DNA of 64,000 nt from Orlajensenia flava (lineage in GTDB: Bacteria > Actinomycetota > Actinomycetes > Actinomycetales > Microbacteriaceae). Made by a program: the position numbers and the translations under genes. Every line of letters begins with the position of its first letter. Within the stretch, counting starts at the first letter, position 1. The stretch lies in assembly GCF_004801905.1 (NCBI RefSeq), contig NZ_SSSN01000005.1:62001-126000 (forward strand). The letters are read 5' to 3'. Shown here in pieces: positions 27,186-35,895 of the stretch. The notes below the pieces were generated by a model that was not told the origin of the DNA, ran no database searches, and saw only the letters and a list, made by a program, of their open reading frames with translations.

Positions 27186-29227
27186 TCGACGTCGTCGAGG
27201 CGTCGATCGACGACCTGCGGATGGCGCTCGAAGGGGGCCGCACCACGAGCGTCGAGCTCGTCGCCGCCTATCTGGACCGCATCGCTCGGTACGACCGCAG
27301 CGGAATCCGCCTGAACGCACTGGTCGTGCTCAACCCCGAGATGTTCGCCGAGGCGCGCGCGAGCGATGAGCGCCGCGCCGGAGGCCGTGCGCTCGGCCCG
27401 CTCGACGGCATCCCGTACACCGCGAAGGACAGCTACCAGGTGCGCGGACTGACCGTCGCGTCGGGCTCCCCCGCCTTCGCCGACCTGGTCGCCCAGGATG
27501 ACGCGTTCACCGTCGGGCGGCTGCGCGCCTGCGGCGCGGTGTGCATCGGGTTGACCAACATGCCCCCGATGGCCAACGGCGGCATGCAGCGCGGCCTCTA
27601 CGGCCGGGCCGAGAGCCCGTACAACGCGGAGTTCCTGACGGCGGCATTCGGCTCGGGATCCTCCAACGGCTCGGGCACGGCGACCGCTGCGAGCTTCGCC
27701 GCCTTCGGACTCGGGGAGGAGACCTGGTCGAGCGGGCGTGCTCCGGCATCCAATAACGCGCTCGTCGCGTATACGCCGTCCCGCGGCGTCATCTCGGTGC
27801 GCGGCAACTGGCCGCTCGTTCCCACGATGGATGTCGTCGTGCCGCACACCCGGTCGGTCGACGACCTGCTCGCCGTGCTCGACGTCATCGTCGCCGACGA
27901 CCCCGAGACGCGCGGCGACCTATGGCGTGCCCAGTCGTGGGTTCCCATCCCGGCCGCCTCGACGGTGCGTCCGGAACGGTACACCGCGCTCCGCGATCCC
28001 GACGCTCTGCGCGCGCGTCGCCTCGGCGTCCCGCGGATGTACATCAACGCGGATGACGGCGTCGACGGATCGGGGGGCATCGGCGGCCCGACCGGCCAGC
28101 CGATCCCGACGCGCGAGTCGGTCATCGCGCTGTGGGAGGCCGCCCGCCGCGACCTCGAGGCGCTCGGAGCCGAGGTGGTCGAGGTCGACTTCCCGGTGGT
28201 GTCCAATTACGAGCGCGATCGACCCGGCGCGCAGACCATGGCGGACCGCGGATTCGTTCCCAAGGAGTTCGCGGAGCGCGAGATCGTCGACCTGTCGATG
28301 TGGGCGTGGAATGAGTTCCTCGCCGCCAACGGCGACCCGAACCTCCATGCGCTCGCTGACGTCGACGGGACCCGCATCTTCCCGATCCCAGCCGGATCGA
28401 TCCCTGACCGGTACGGCGACTTCGACTTCGACCTCGGCGAGTACGTCAGCCGCGCTGGGGCGGACGGTGTGAGCTCCTTCGACGCCATCCCCACGATCGC
28501 CGAGGGCCTCGCCGGTCTCGAGCGCACCCGTCGCGTCGACCTGGAGGAGTGGATGGACGGCCTCGGCCTCGACGCGGTCGTGTTCCCGGCGGTGGCGGAT
28601 GTCGGCCCCGCGGACACCGACGTGGACGAGGAGTCGGCCGACCTCACCTGGCGGAACGGCACGTGGGTCGCCAACGGCAATCTCGCCATCCGTCACCTCG
28701 GGATCCCCACCGTGACGGTGCCGATGGGGACCATGTCCGACATCGGCATGCCCGTCGGGCTCACCTTCGCCGGACGCGGCTGGGACGACAACGCGTTGAT
28801 CGCTTACGCCGGCGCCTTCGAGGGATCGGGTCGGCGACGCTCGGCTCCACCGCGCACACCGGCGCTGCCGGACTCCACCGGTGGCGCGGAGGGTGCGGCG
28901 ACCGACGCGAGGGGTGGTTCCGGGGATTCATCCATCCCGTCGGCCGGCAGCGGCGACCTGGGCGAGGAGCTCGTCCTCGAGGCGACGGTCGCAGCCGACG
29001 GAACAGTCGAGATCATGGGGCGGTCCGCCGCGGAGCGCGTGGACGTGCATGTCGACGGTGTTCCCGTCGCGACCGAGCGGGAGGGGGAACGCTTCAGCGC
29101 ATCCGTCGTGCCCGCCGATGCGCACGACGTGGCCTTCAGCGAGTGGCTGCCGCCGCACGGCCCATTGGTGACCGCCCTGGCGTACCGCCGCGACGGTTCG
29201 GTGAGGGGAGTTCTCGTCGAGCTGTGA
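27182..29227 (+). CDS. Amidase-signature hydrolase with C-terminal extension
   Basis: A 681-residue enzyme. Residues 1-545 are an amidase-signature domain: the catalytic Lys lies in PYTAKDSYQVRG, and the Gly/Ser-rich loop GSGSSNGSGTATAAS and the WSSGRAPAS region hold the cis-Ser and nucleophile positions. A Ser/Gly-rich linker then joins a beta-rich domain of about 85 residues (EIMGRSAAERVDVHVDGVPV) that I do not recognise. GTG at 27182 overlaps the deiminase stop. In canonical agmatine pathways the next step uses a nitrilase-fold enzyme; here an unrelated amidase may take that role, or the pathway has another substrate. Confidence 0.85.
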   Translation: MIDVVEASIDDLRMALEGGRTTSVELVAAYLDRIARYDRSGIRLNALVVLNPEMFAEARASDERRAGGRALGPLDGIPYTAKDSYQVRGLTVASGSPAFADLVAQDDAFTVGRLRACGAVCIGLTNMPPMANGGMQRGLYGRAESPYNAEFLTAAFGSGSSNGSGTATAASFAAFGLGEETWSSGRAPASNNALVAYTPSRGVISVRGNWPLVPTMDVVVPHTRSVDDLLAVLDVIVADDPETRGDLWRAQSWVPIPAASTVRPERYTALRDPDALRARRLGVPRMYINADDGVDGSGGIGGPTGQPIPTRESVIALWEAARRDLEALGAEVVEVDFPVVSNYERDRPGAQTMADRGFVPKEFAEREIVDLSMWAWNEFLAANGDPNLHALADVDGTRIFPIPAGSIPDRYGDFDFDLGEYVSRAGADGVSSFDAIPTIAEGLAGLERTRRVDLEEWMDGLGLDAVVFPAVADVGPADTDVDEESADLTWRNGTWVANGNLAIRHLGIPTVTVPMGTMSDIGMPVGLTFAGRGWDDNALIAYAGAFEGSGRRRSAPPRTPALPDSTGGAEGAATDARGGSGDSSIPSAGSGDLGEELVLEATVAADGTVEIMGRSAAERVDVHVDGVPVATEREGERFSASVVPADAHDVAFSEWLPPHGPLVTALAYRRDGSVRGVLVEL

Positions 29228-29248
29228 CTCCCGGGGCGCCGGCGGCGG

Positions 29249-29989
29249 TCAGCCCCGCGCGGCCTCGGTCTCGGCACGCTGCAGCGGCGCAGCCTCGTCC
29301 ACGATCGCGCGGGCCACATCGCTGAGCGCCGTCTTCGTGCTGCGAGCGCGGTTGCGGATGTAAGCGAACGCCGCCTCCATGTCGACGCCGTGGGTCGAGG
29401 CGATGATGCCCTTGGCCTGCTCGATGACGATGCGACTGGCGAGGGCGGTCTCGAGCTGCTCGCGCACGACGGCGGCCTCGGTCAGGGAGCGCTGCTGGAG
29501 GATGGTGATGGTCGCCACCTCGGTGAACGCGCGCGCGACCGCGGCATCCGCCGGGTCGACCGGACCGGTCGTCATCCGGAACATGTTGAGGGACCCGATC
29601 GTGGTGTCGCGCAGGCGCATCGGCATCGCATACACCGACCGGAAGCCCAGCGACTTGGCGGCCGCCGCGAACTTCGGCCACTGGTCGGCGATGTCCTGGA
29701 TGTCCTCGATGAGCACCACATTCCCGGAGTGGTAGGCCTCGATGCACGGCCCCTGATCGAAGGCGAGCTGCATGATCTCGAGCAGCTCGCTCCTGTGGCC
29801 GCTGGCCGCGACCACCTCGAGCGAGCCGCGCGCGTTCTCGATGAGCATTCCGACACCAGTCGCCTCCAGAAGAGCGGCGCACCGCTCTGCCAGGGTGTCG
29901 AGGACGTCGACGACGTCGAAGTGTTCGGTCAGGCTGTCGGCCAGCGACAGGAAGGTGTCCACCAGCTGCTGTTCGCGATTGTCGGGCAT
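29249..29989 (-). CDS. GAF-ANTAR signalling protein
   Basis: A 246-residue regulator. Residues 20-170 form a GAF sensor domain (VLDTLAERCAALLEATGVGML, DQGPCIEAYHSGN), and residues 178-235 an ANTAR RNA-binding domain (LASRIVIEQAKGIIASTHGV, with the AFAYIRNRARS helix). ANTAR proteins bind paired hexaloop hairpins in nascent RNA and prevent termination. The signal sensed by the GAF domain and its RNA targets are not evident here. It is divergent from a DUF7882 gene across a 122-bp region holding a 22-bp palindrome. Confidence 0.9.
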   Translation of the reverse strand: MPDNREQQLVDTFLSLADSLTEHFDVVDVLDTLAERCAALLEATGVGMLIENARGSLEVVAASGHRSELLEIMQLAFDQGPCIEAYHSGNVVLIEDIQDIADQWPKFAAAAKSLGFRSVYAMPMRLRDTTIGSLNMFRMTTGPVDPADAAVARAFTEVATITILQQRSLTEAAVVREQLETALASRIVIEQAKGIIASTHGVDMEAAFAYIRNRARSTKTALSDVARAIVDEAAPLQRAETEAARG

Positions 29990-30032
29990 GAGTTCTGTCC
30001 TGTGAATTCTCGTAGCAAGTTCGTCGTGATCG

Positions 30033-30054
30033 GGGGACGATATAGCTCGTCCCC
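30033..30054. promoter_or_regulatory. Palindrome in the GAF-ANTAR/DUF7882 divergent promoter
   Basis: GGGGACGA-TATAGC-TCGTCCCC has perfect 8-bp arms and an AT-rich centre, 44 bases before the GAF-ANTAR start and 58 before the DUF7882 start. It is an operator or a short RNA hairpin; the binding partner is unknown. Confidence 0.55.
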
Positions 30055-30111
30055 GTCATATGATGATGTCACTAGGGCCCAGACCTTGCCCCTACGCAGT
30101 GGGAAGAAATC

Positions 30112-30429
30112 ATGGGAACCCTCACCTATGGCGCCGAGGGCGCTTCGATCAGGTTCGATGACCGAGTGCTCGCGCATCTGCAGATCGTGGTCGTCGGCAA
30201 GCTCCGTCGCGGCGAGAACTTCGCCCTCACGGTCGTCGACGGTGATGGCGACGCCCGTAACGTCCTCTGGATGAATCAGTCGATTCCGTTGCGCTTCGCC
30301 TTCGACACTTCTGGCGCACCACTCATCGATCGGCAATGGCTGGAGAGCTTGGCGCTGCATTCGAACTCGGCGAACGGTCTCGAGGTCGTCGCCGACCGGA
30401 TGCCGGCCGAGTTGACCGCCACGGTCTGA
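30112..30429 (+). CDS. DUF7882-type small protein
   Basis: A 105-residue protein with the conserved beginning MGTLTYGAEGASIRFDDR, followed by a predicted beta-strand region (VVGKLRRGENFALTV) and PLRFAFDTSGAPLIDRQW. This family is common in Microbacteriaceae, sometimes mislabelled as DNA ligase, and has no known activity. Ribosome site GAAGAAA lies upstream. It shares its promoter region with the GAF-ANTAR gene. Confidence 0.8.
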   Translation: MGTLTYGAEGASIRFDDRVLAHLQIVVVGKLRRGENFALTVVDGDGDARNVLWMNQSIPLRFAFDTSGAPLIDRQWLESLALHSNSANGLEVVADRMPAELTATV

Positions 30430-30434
30430 GGTCG

Positions 30435-30450
30435 GCGAGGCGCACCTCGC
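30435..30450. terminator. Short hairpin in convergent gap
   Basis: GCGAGG-CGCA-CCTCGC, a perfect 6-bp stem with a 4-base loop between the converging DUF7882 gene and the next small gene. It may terminate either strand. Confidence 0.5.
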
Positions 30451-30458
30451 GAGCCTCG

Positions 30459-30734
30459 TTACGAGAGGGCGGACTCGTCGCTGAAGCCGACACCGGTCCA
30501 CACGAACGCCTCGCCGTCCCAGTCGCTGTACTCGTCGCGCGGCAGCGACTCGAGTCGGACAGCCGTCTTGGGCGTGATGAGCAGCACCGTGTCGGGCTGG
30601 TTCAGGGCACGCACGTGCACGAAGTCCCCGCCCGTCCGCACGGCGTCGACCAGCTCGTCCTTGAGGGCGTCGACGTCGACGTCGTCCTCCAGCCGGTACC
30701 GATCGCGTTCAACGAGGAGAGTCGTGACCGTCAT
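30459..30734 (-). CDS. Small acidic protein, function unknown
   Basis: A 91-residue protein starting MTVTTLLVERDRYRLEDDV, with a predicted mixed alpha/beta fold and no membrane span. The stretch GGDFVHVRALNQPDTVLLITP could be a small ligand or nucleic-acid-binding sheet, but I do not recognise the family. ATG at 30734 has GAAGGAG 7 bases upstream, which decides the start over a longer frame. It is divergent from the MarR gene. Confidence 0.75.
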   Translation of the reverse strand: MTVTTLLVERDRYRLEDDVDVDALKDELVDAVRTGGDFVHVRALNQPDTVLLITPKTAVRLESLPRDEYSDWDGEAFVWTGVGFSDESALS

Positions 30735-30849
30735 CGCGGTCTCCTTCCCCTGATCGATTCTCACCCACCCAATCCCGTTCGACGACGCCGGGAAAGGGGT
30801 TGACGCGAGCCCGGGTCACGCAACAGTTCCTCAGCCACCCTGCATGAAT

Positions 30850-30875
30850 ACAGTCCAACTGTACAGGTTGACTGT
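30850..30875. promoter_or_regulatory. Imperfect palindrome upstream of the MarR gene
   Basis: ACAGTCCAAC and GTTGACTGT flank TGTACAG, giving a 26-bp nearly symmetrical site (one unpaired C) that ends 4 bases before the ATG at 30880. It is a probable autoregulatory MarR operator and may overlap a TTGACT -35-like sequence. Confidence 0.6.
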
Positions 30876-30879
30876 GTAT

Positions 30880-31338
30880 ATGAGCTACGATCGAGCCGTG
30901 GCCACCCCGTCTGTCGACCTTCAGGATCTGTCCTCCGCCCTCAGCTCTGTAGTTTCCCGGCTGAATCGCCGCCTGCGAACCGAAGCGGGCACCGAGTCGA
31001 TCACGCCTTCGCAGGCGGCCGTCATCCGTCACCTCCTTTCGGCCGGGCCAGCCACCACCTCCGAGCTCGCTCGAGCGCACGAGGTGAGGCCGCAGTCGAT
31101 GAGCGCCACCGTCGCGAGTCTCGAGGCGATGGGGTACATCGATCGCAGCGCGGCCCCTGACGACGGTCGCGCCATGGTGGTCGCCATGACGGATACCGGT
31201 CGAAAGGCCATCGAGACCGGTCGGGTGGCCAAGCGCGACTGGTTGGCCCACGCCCTGGACGAGCGACTGACCGACGGCGAGCTCCGCCAGCTGGATGCGG
31301 CCGTCGCCTTGCTCCAGCGGCTGCTCGAACCGTCCTGA
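30880..31338 (+). CDS. MarR family transcriptional regulator
   Basis: A protein of 152 residues from ATG 30880, or 146 from GTG 30898. The winged helix-turn-helix core reads TTSELARAHEVRPQSMSATVASLEAMGYIDRS, followed by the wing DDGRAMVVAMTDTGRKAIE and helical dimerisation ends. MarR proteins respond to phenolic or oxidative signals and often control adjacent efflux genes. It leads a likely operon with an isochorismatase-like hydrolase and an MFS transporter. Neither start has a strong ribosome site, so a leaderless transcript is possible. Confidence 0.9.
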   Translation: MSYDRAVATPSVDLQDLSSALSSVVSRLNRRLRTEAGTESITPSQAAVIRHLLSAGPATTSELARAHEVRPQSMSATVASLEAMGYIDRSAAPDDGRAMVVAMTDTGRKAIETGRVAKRDWLAHALDERLTDGELRQLDAAVALLQRLLEPS

Positions 31339-31391
31339 TCGCGGACGCTCCGACCGTCCCTCATCCCGAATCCGTTGAACCGAGGACCCGC

Positions 31392-31952
31392 ATGACCATC
31401 ACGACCCTCGACCCGCGCACGGCGCTCGTCATCATCGACCTGCAGGCTGGTGTCCTCGCCCTGCCGACGGTCCATCCCGCGGGCGACGTGCTCGCGCGTG
31501 CCCTCGACCTCGTCGATGCCTTCGAGCGACGTGACCTGCCCGTCGTGACCGTAACAGTCTCAGGCGGTGCGCCCGGCCGCACCGAGCATCCTCCGCGCAC
31601 GGCGCCGCGTCCTGCCGGCTGGGACGCGCTCGCGCCCGAGCTCCAGGGTCGGGGCATGGTCGTCGTGAAGCGCACGTGGGGCGCGTTCACCGGCACCGAC
31701 CTCGACGAGACGCTCAGGGCGCTCGGCGTGACGCAGGTCGTTCTGGCCGGCATCTCCACGAGCAAGGGTGTCGAATCGACGGCGCGGTCCGCCCACGAAC
31801 TCGGCTACAACGTCGCGCTCGCCACCGACGCGATGACCGACAGCAACCCCGACGCCCACGACAACAGCGTTCTCCGCATCTTCCCCGCGCTCGGCCAGAC
31901 CGGCTCGACTGCGGAGATCGTCGCGCTGCTCGGGGCGCGCGCCCCCCGCTGA
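31392..31952 (+). CDS. Isochorismatase-fold hydrolase lacking the catalytic cysteine
   Basis: A 186-residue protein of the isochorismatase/cysteine-hydrolase superfamily. The catalytic Asp (IIDLQAGVL) and Lys (VVKRTWGAF) are present, but the usual nucleophile in the AGISTSxxVESTAR loop is Gly instead of Cys. In true isochorismatases such as PhzD the Cys is also absent and the reaction is acid-base hydrolysis of a vinyl ether. An ether hydrolase or a detoxifying activity is therefore more likely than an amidase. It sits 53 bases after the MarR gene. Confidence 0.88.
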   Translation: MTITTLDPRTALVIIDLQAGVLALPTVHPAGDVLARALDLVDAFERRDLPVVTVTVSGGAPGRTEHPPRTAPRPAGWDALAPELQGRGMVVVKRTWGAFTGTDLDETLRALGVTQVVLAGISTSKGVESTARSAHELGYNVALATDAMTDSNPDAHDNSVLRIFPALGQTGSTAEIVALLGARAPR

Positions 31953-31957
31953 TCGCG

Positions 31958-33370
31958 GTGGACTCGTCGGTGACGCCAGTGCCTCCGCGGGGTGACGGGA
32001 GACGCGCCTTCCCCGTGCGCTTCGTCGCGCCGTTGATGTGGGGAGCAGCACTCAACCCGGTCAACTCGTCCATCATCGCCACGTCGCTGGTCGCGATCGC
32101 ACACGCCTTCGGAGTCACCGCGGCGCAGACGGCGACCCTCGTCGTGGCGGTCTACGTGGCCAGCGCGGTTGCACAGCCGACCATGGGCAAGCTCGCCGTA
32201 TCCTTCGGGGCTCGCCGCATCTTCCTCATCGGAATGGGCATCGTGACGGTCGCGGGAGTGGTCGGCACGCTCGCACCGAGCTTCGAGTGGCTGATCGTCT
32301 CGCGGGTGCTCATCGGCATCGGCACCTCCGCGGGCTATCCGACGGCGATGTCGCTCATCCGCCACCGCGCTGACCGGTTGGGCACCGGCATCCCGGGCGC
32401 CGTGCTGGGGACGATGTCCATCGCCGCCCAGGTCACCTCGGCACTCGGACTCCCGCTCGGCGGCGTCCTGGTGGGCGTGTGGGACTGGCGTGCCGTGTTC
32501 GCGGTCAACATCCCGCTCGGCCTCGCCGGCATCGTCATGACGCTGCTGTGGATACCGAAGGACGTCATGGTTCCGTCCGACCGGGTCGGGGCGCAGCGTG
32601 CGAGGGAGCTCACGAGCGCGATCGATCCGCTGGGGGTCGTGCTGTTCGCGGCCACGGTCGTGGCGCTCATCCTCTTCCTGCAGGATCTGCGCTCGCCGAC
32701 CTGGTGGCTGCTCGGTGTGATCGCGCTCGCGGCCGCCCTGATGGTCGCGTGGGAACTGCGGGCGCGGCATCCGTTCATCGATGTCCGATCGCTCGCGCGC
32801 AACGGGCCGCTGCTGCGCACGTACGCGCGGGCCATGCTGACGCAGACCGTCTCGTACGCGGTCCTCTACGGCTACGTGCAGTGGCTGGAGGAGGGGCGGG
32901 GGTTGAGCGCGAGCGTCAGCGGGTTGGTGATGCTGCCCATGACGGTGCTCGGGGCGATCGGGGCTGCCCTGGTGTCGCGGCGTGCGCTCGTGCGCGGTCC
33001 GCTCATCGCCAGTGCGATCGCCGTCACGTTCGGCGGTGGCGCGCTCACGTTCGTGACCGGGCAGACCAACGTGCTGCTGCTCATCGGGCTCAGCCTCGTC
33101 TTCGGCGTCGTGCTCGGCATGACCTCGGTCAGCAATCAGGCCGCGCTCTACGACCAGACGACGGCGGGGGAGATCGGGGTGGCATCCGGTCTTCTCAGGA
33201 CGTCGAGCTACCTCGGCGCCATCCTCGCCTCTGCACTCATCGCGTTCTCGTTCCCTCAGCGTGCCACCGATGCGGGGCTGCACTCGATGGCGTGGATCAC
33301 CGTCGGTCTCGGCATCATCGTGCTGCTGTTCGTGCTGCTCGACCGATCCATCCCGCGCCGCGCCCGCTGA
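31958..33370 (+). CDS. MFS transporter in MarR operon
   Basis: A 470-residue multidrug-type MFS pump with about 14 spans. Span 1 carries LMWGAALNPVNSSIIATSL, the motif after span 2 is MGKLAVSFGARRIFLIG, and DHA2-like features follow. GTG at 31958 starts 5 bases after the hydrolase stop, so the two are translationally linked. With the MarR regulator and the hydrolase it forms a probable detoxification unit that modifies a small compound and exports it or its product. Confidence 0.87.
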   Translation: MDSSVTPVPPRGDGRRAFPVRFVAPLMWGAALNPVNSSIIATSLVAIAHAFGVTAAQTATLVVAVYVASAVAQPTMGKLAVSFGARRIFLIGMGIVTVAGVVGTLAPSFEWLIVSRVLIGIGTSAGYPTAMSLIRHRADRLGTGIPGAVLGTMSIAAQVTSALGLPLGGVLVGVWDWRAVFAVNIPLGLAGIVMTLLWIPKDVMVPSDRVGAQRARELTSAIDPLGVVLFAATVVALILFLQDLRSPTWWLLGVIALAAALMVAWELRARHPFIDVRSLARNGPLLRTYARAMLTQTVSYAVLYGYVQWLEEGRGLSASVSGLVMLPMTVLGAIGAALVSRRALVRGPLIASAIAVTFGGGALTFVTGQTNVLLLIGLSLVFGVVLGMTSVSNQAALYDQTTAGEIGVASGLLRTSSYLGAILASALIAFSFPQRATDAGLHSMAWITVGLGIIVLLFVLLDRSIPRRAR

Positions 33371-33390
33371 ATGCGGTCGATCGCCGTGCG

Positions 33391-33451
33391 AACGCAGGAT
33401 GAGACCGCTCATGGCTGCGATATGCGGCCATCGCCGATCTCATCCTGCGTT
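33391..33451. repeat. Palindromic element, family 1, copy B
   Basis: 61 bp, with perfect 14-bp arms AACGCAGGATGAGA / TCTCATCCTGCGTT and an inner stem ATGGCTGC...GCGGCCAT. It has the same length and outer arms as copy A at 1077-1137, in the gap between an MFS gene and a GNAT gene. Confidence 0.85.
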
Positions 33452-33474
33452 TCGCGGCTGGCTAGGCTCGTCGG

Positions 33475-34014
33475 GTGAGACCTGCTGCCCTGCGTGATGG
33501 ACTCGAACTGCGCCCCGTCGTGATGGCGGACGCCGCTGCCATGGTGGCCGCTTACGCGCTCAACCGAGAGCATCTGGCTCCGTGGGAGCCGGTGCGCACC
33601 CCGGAGTTCTACACCGAGGGCTGGTGGAGACAGGAACTCGCGCGCTACGAGGCCGGCTATGAAGCAGGGTCCATGCTGCCGCTCGCGGTGTTCGACGGGG
33701 ACGAGGTGGTCGGCCGATTCACCCTGAGCGCGATCGAGCACGGGGTGTTCCAGAACGCGCGGCTGGGCTACTGGGTCGACCACCGCCTCGAGGGCTCGGG
33801 CGTTGCGACCGGAGCCGTCGCCGTCATCGTAGCCCACGCCCGCGACGATCTCGGCCTGCACCGCGTCGAGGCCAGCACCCTGCTGCACAACGTCGCATCG
33901 CAGCGGGTGCTCGAGCGCAACGGCTTCGAACGCACGGGAATGGCGCCTCGCTACCTGCGCATCGCCGGGTGGTGGCAGGACCACTACCTCTTCCAGCGCA
34001 TCCTCGACCACTAG
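33475..34014 (+). CDS. RimJ/RimL-type GNAT acetyltransferase
   Basis: A 179-residue N-acetyltransferase. It has the start LELRPVVMADAAAMVAAYALN, the acceptor region PWEPVRTPEFYT, and the acetyl-CoA segment that in this branch reads LEGSGVATGAVAVIVAHARDD. The C-terminal ASTLLHNVASQRVLERNGF is the RimJ/RimL signature. It acts on protein N-termini or small amines such as polyamines; the target is unknown. GTG at 33475 follows the palindromic element directly. Confidence 0.9.
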   Translation: MRPAALRDGLELRPVVMADAAAMVAAYALNREHLAPWEPVRTPEFYTEGWWRQELARYEAGYEAGSMLPLAVFDGDEVVGRFTLSAIEHGVFQNARLGYWVDHRLEGSGVATGAVAVIVAHARDDLGLHRVEASTLLHNVASQRVLERNGFERTGMAPRYLRIAGWWQDHYLFQRILDH

Positions 34015-34083
34015 CGCCGCCACCGTCCGGGCGCTCATCCTCGGCATGGGCGGATACCGCTGGCCGCCTCGTAGGCTGAGGGC

Positions 34084-35895
34084 GTGCGACGACTCATCGC
34101 GGCCGCGTTCGCCGCCCTCACCATCGGTGGTCTCACGCTCGCTGCGCTCGGCGGCGGGTCGCCTGCGCACGCCGACGTGAACGACTTCAGCTTCGCGAGC
34201 TTCGACGGGGACTATCGTCTCGGCACCGACGCTGACGGACGTTCCACCCTCACCGTCGTCGAGACGCTCGTGGCCGAGTTTCCGCAGTCGGACCAGAATC
34301 GCGGAATCCGCCGTGAACTCGTCGACACCTACGACGGCCACCCGACCGACCTGCGCGTGAGCTCCGTCACCGACGAGAATGGAACTCCGCGTCATTACGA
34401 ATCCGACAGCGACGACGACGTCGAGTCGCTGACCATCGCCGGCGACGCCTACGTGCACGGTCGTCAGACCTACGTCATCACCTACACGCAGCACAACGTC
34501 ACCCGGTACTTCGGCGACACCGATGACGACGAGTTCTATTGGGACGTCAACGGAACCGGGTGGGCGCAGTCGTTCGCCCGCGTGAGTGCGACGGTGCACC
34601 TAGCCTCCGGCCTGCGAGACGCCCTCACGGGCAAGGTCGACGCGGTGTCGGGTTCGGCCGGGTCGAGCACTCCGGCATCCGTCATGCAGACCGACGACGG
34701 GTTCGCATTCGAGGCGACGGATCTCGGCGCCGGTGAGAACCTGACGTTCGCCATCGGTTTCTCGCCGCACACCTTCACGCCCCGCGCCGACGGGTCCTGG
34801 GCGACGCCGTGGCCGCCGCTCTCCGCGCTCATGGTGCTCCTCGGCGTCCTCACGGCGGCCGCCGCGTTCGTGCTGCGGTTCACGCGGCTGAGGGATGCGC
34901 CGGGACGCGGAACGATCGTGCCGGAGTACCTTCCGCCACCGGATGCCGGCATCGCGCTCTCGGCACTGGTCTCCGGCACCACCGCGCGATCGGTGCCAGC
35001 CCAGGTGCTCGCGCTCGCCGTCTCGGGTCGCATCAACGTGCGCGAGGCTCCGTCCACGGGGCTGTTCGGCAAGCCGACCTACGATCTCGAATTCGTCGGA
35101 ACCAACGCGACCGGGCGGCAGGCGTTCCGAGCGCCTGAACCCACGGCCGACGAGCTCGAGTTCCTGCACGCCCTGTTCGGCGACACTCTCACCCCCGGCG
35201 AGACCCGGTCGCTCGCGAAGCAGGATTCAGCGGCGGTCAAGCGGCTGAGCGCCTTCAGCACGAGGGTGCGCAAAGACGCCGTCGTCAACGGATATCGCCG
35301 GAGCCTGCCCGTCGGACTCCTGGTGGGTGTCGTCCTCGCGGCGGTGGCGACGAGCGCTCTCGCGCTCCTGTTCGCATTCGTCGCCCTCGACCGAGCCGTG
35401 GGCGGATTCTGGCCCGGCGTGTTCATCGCGGTGGGTCTCGTGGCCGGTGTGCTGAGCATCATCGCCATCGCGCGGTGGCCGCTCGCCGCACGCGGCGTCG
35501 AACTCCGCGATCATCTGCGCGGTCTCGACCTGTACATCGGCCTCGCCGAGGCGGACCGCATCCGCTACCTCCAGTCCCCGCAGGGGGCGCTGCGCACACC
35601 CGTGGCGGCGGACGATCCGGCCCAGGTGCTCGAGCTCAACGAACGACTGCTGCCGTGGGCGGTGCTGTTCAAGCACGAGAAGAAGTGGCTCGCCGAACTC
35701 GGTCGGGCGTACGAGCAGCAGGGTGGGGCGCCGACCTGGTACTACGGCACGTCGGCGTTCAACGCCGCAGCCTTCGCGAGCGGAGTCAGCGGCGTGACGG
35801 CGAGCACCACCTCCACGTTCTCCGCATCGAGCGGCGGCTCAGGCGGCGCCAGTTCGGGCGGCGGAGGGGGCGGCGGCGGAGGCGGCGGAGTGTGA
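34084..35895 (+). CDS. DUF2207 membrane protein
   Basis: A 603-residue protein. The signal peptide (residues 1-30) leads into an extracellular beta-rich DUF2207 domain (residues 35-240, with LVAEFPQSDQNRGIRRELVD and YVITYTQHNVTRYF). Membrane spans follow near 244-262, 405-430 and 440-462, then a cytoplasmic region containing LRDHLRGLDLYIGLAEADRI. The tail ends in a run of about 20 Gly/Ser residues, GGGGGGGGGGGV, typical of this family. Function unknown; probably a cell-envelope protein. GTG start at 34084. Confidence 0.88.
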   Translation: MRRLIAAAFAALTIGGLTLAALGGGSPAHADVNDFSFASFDGDYRLGTDADGRSTLTVVETLVAEFPQSDQNRGIRRELVDTYDGHPTDLRVSSVTDENGTPRHYESDSDDDVESLTIAGDAYVHGRQTYVITYTQHNVTRYFGDTDDDEFYWDVNGTGWAQSFARVSATVHLASGLRDALTGKVDAVSGSAGSSTPASVMQTDDGFAFEATDLGAGENLTFAIGFSPHTFTPRADGSWATPWPPLSALMVLLGVLTAAAAFVLRFTRLRDAPGRGTIVPEYLPPPDAGIALSALVSGTTARSVPAQVLALAVSGRINVREAPSTGLFGKPTYDLEFVGTNATGRQAFRAPEPTADELEFLHALFGDTLTPGETRSLAKQDSAAVKRLSAFSTRVRKDAVVNGYRRSLPVGLLVGVVLAAVATSALALLFAFVALDRAVGGFWPGVFIAVGLVAGVLSIIAIARWPLAARGVELRDHLRGLDLYIGLAEADRIRYLQSPQGALRTPVAADDPAQVLELNERLLPWAVLFKHEKKWLAELGRAYEQQGGAPTWYYGTSAFNAAAFASGVSGVTASTTSTFSASSGGSGGASSGGGGGGGGGGGV

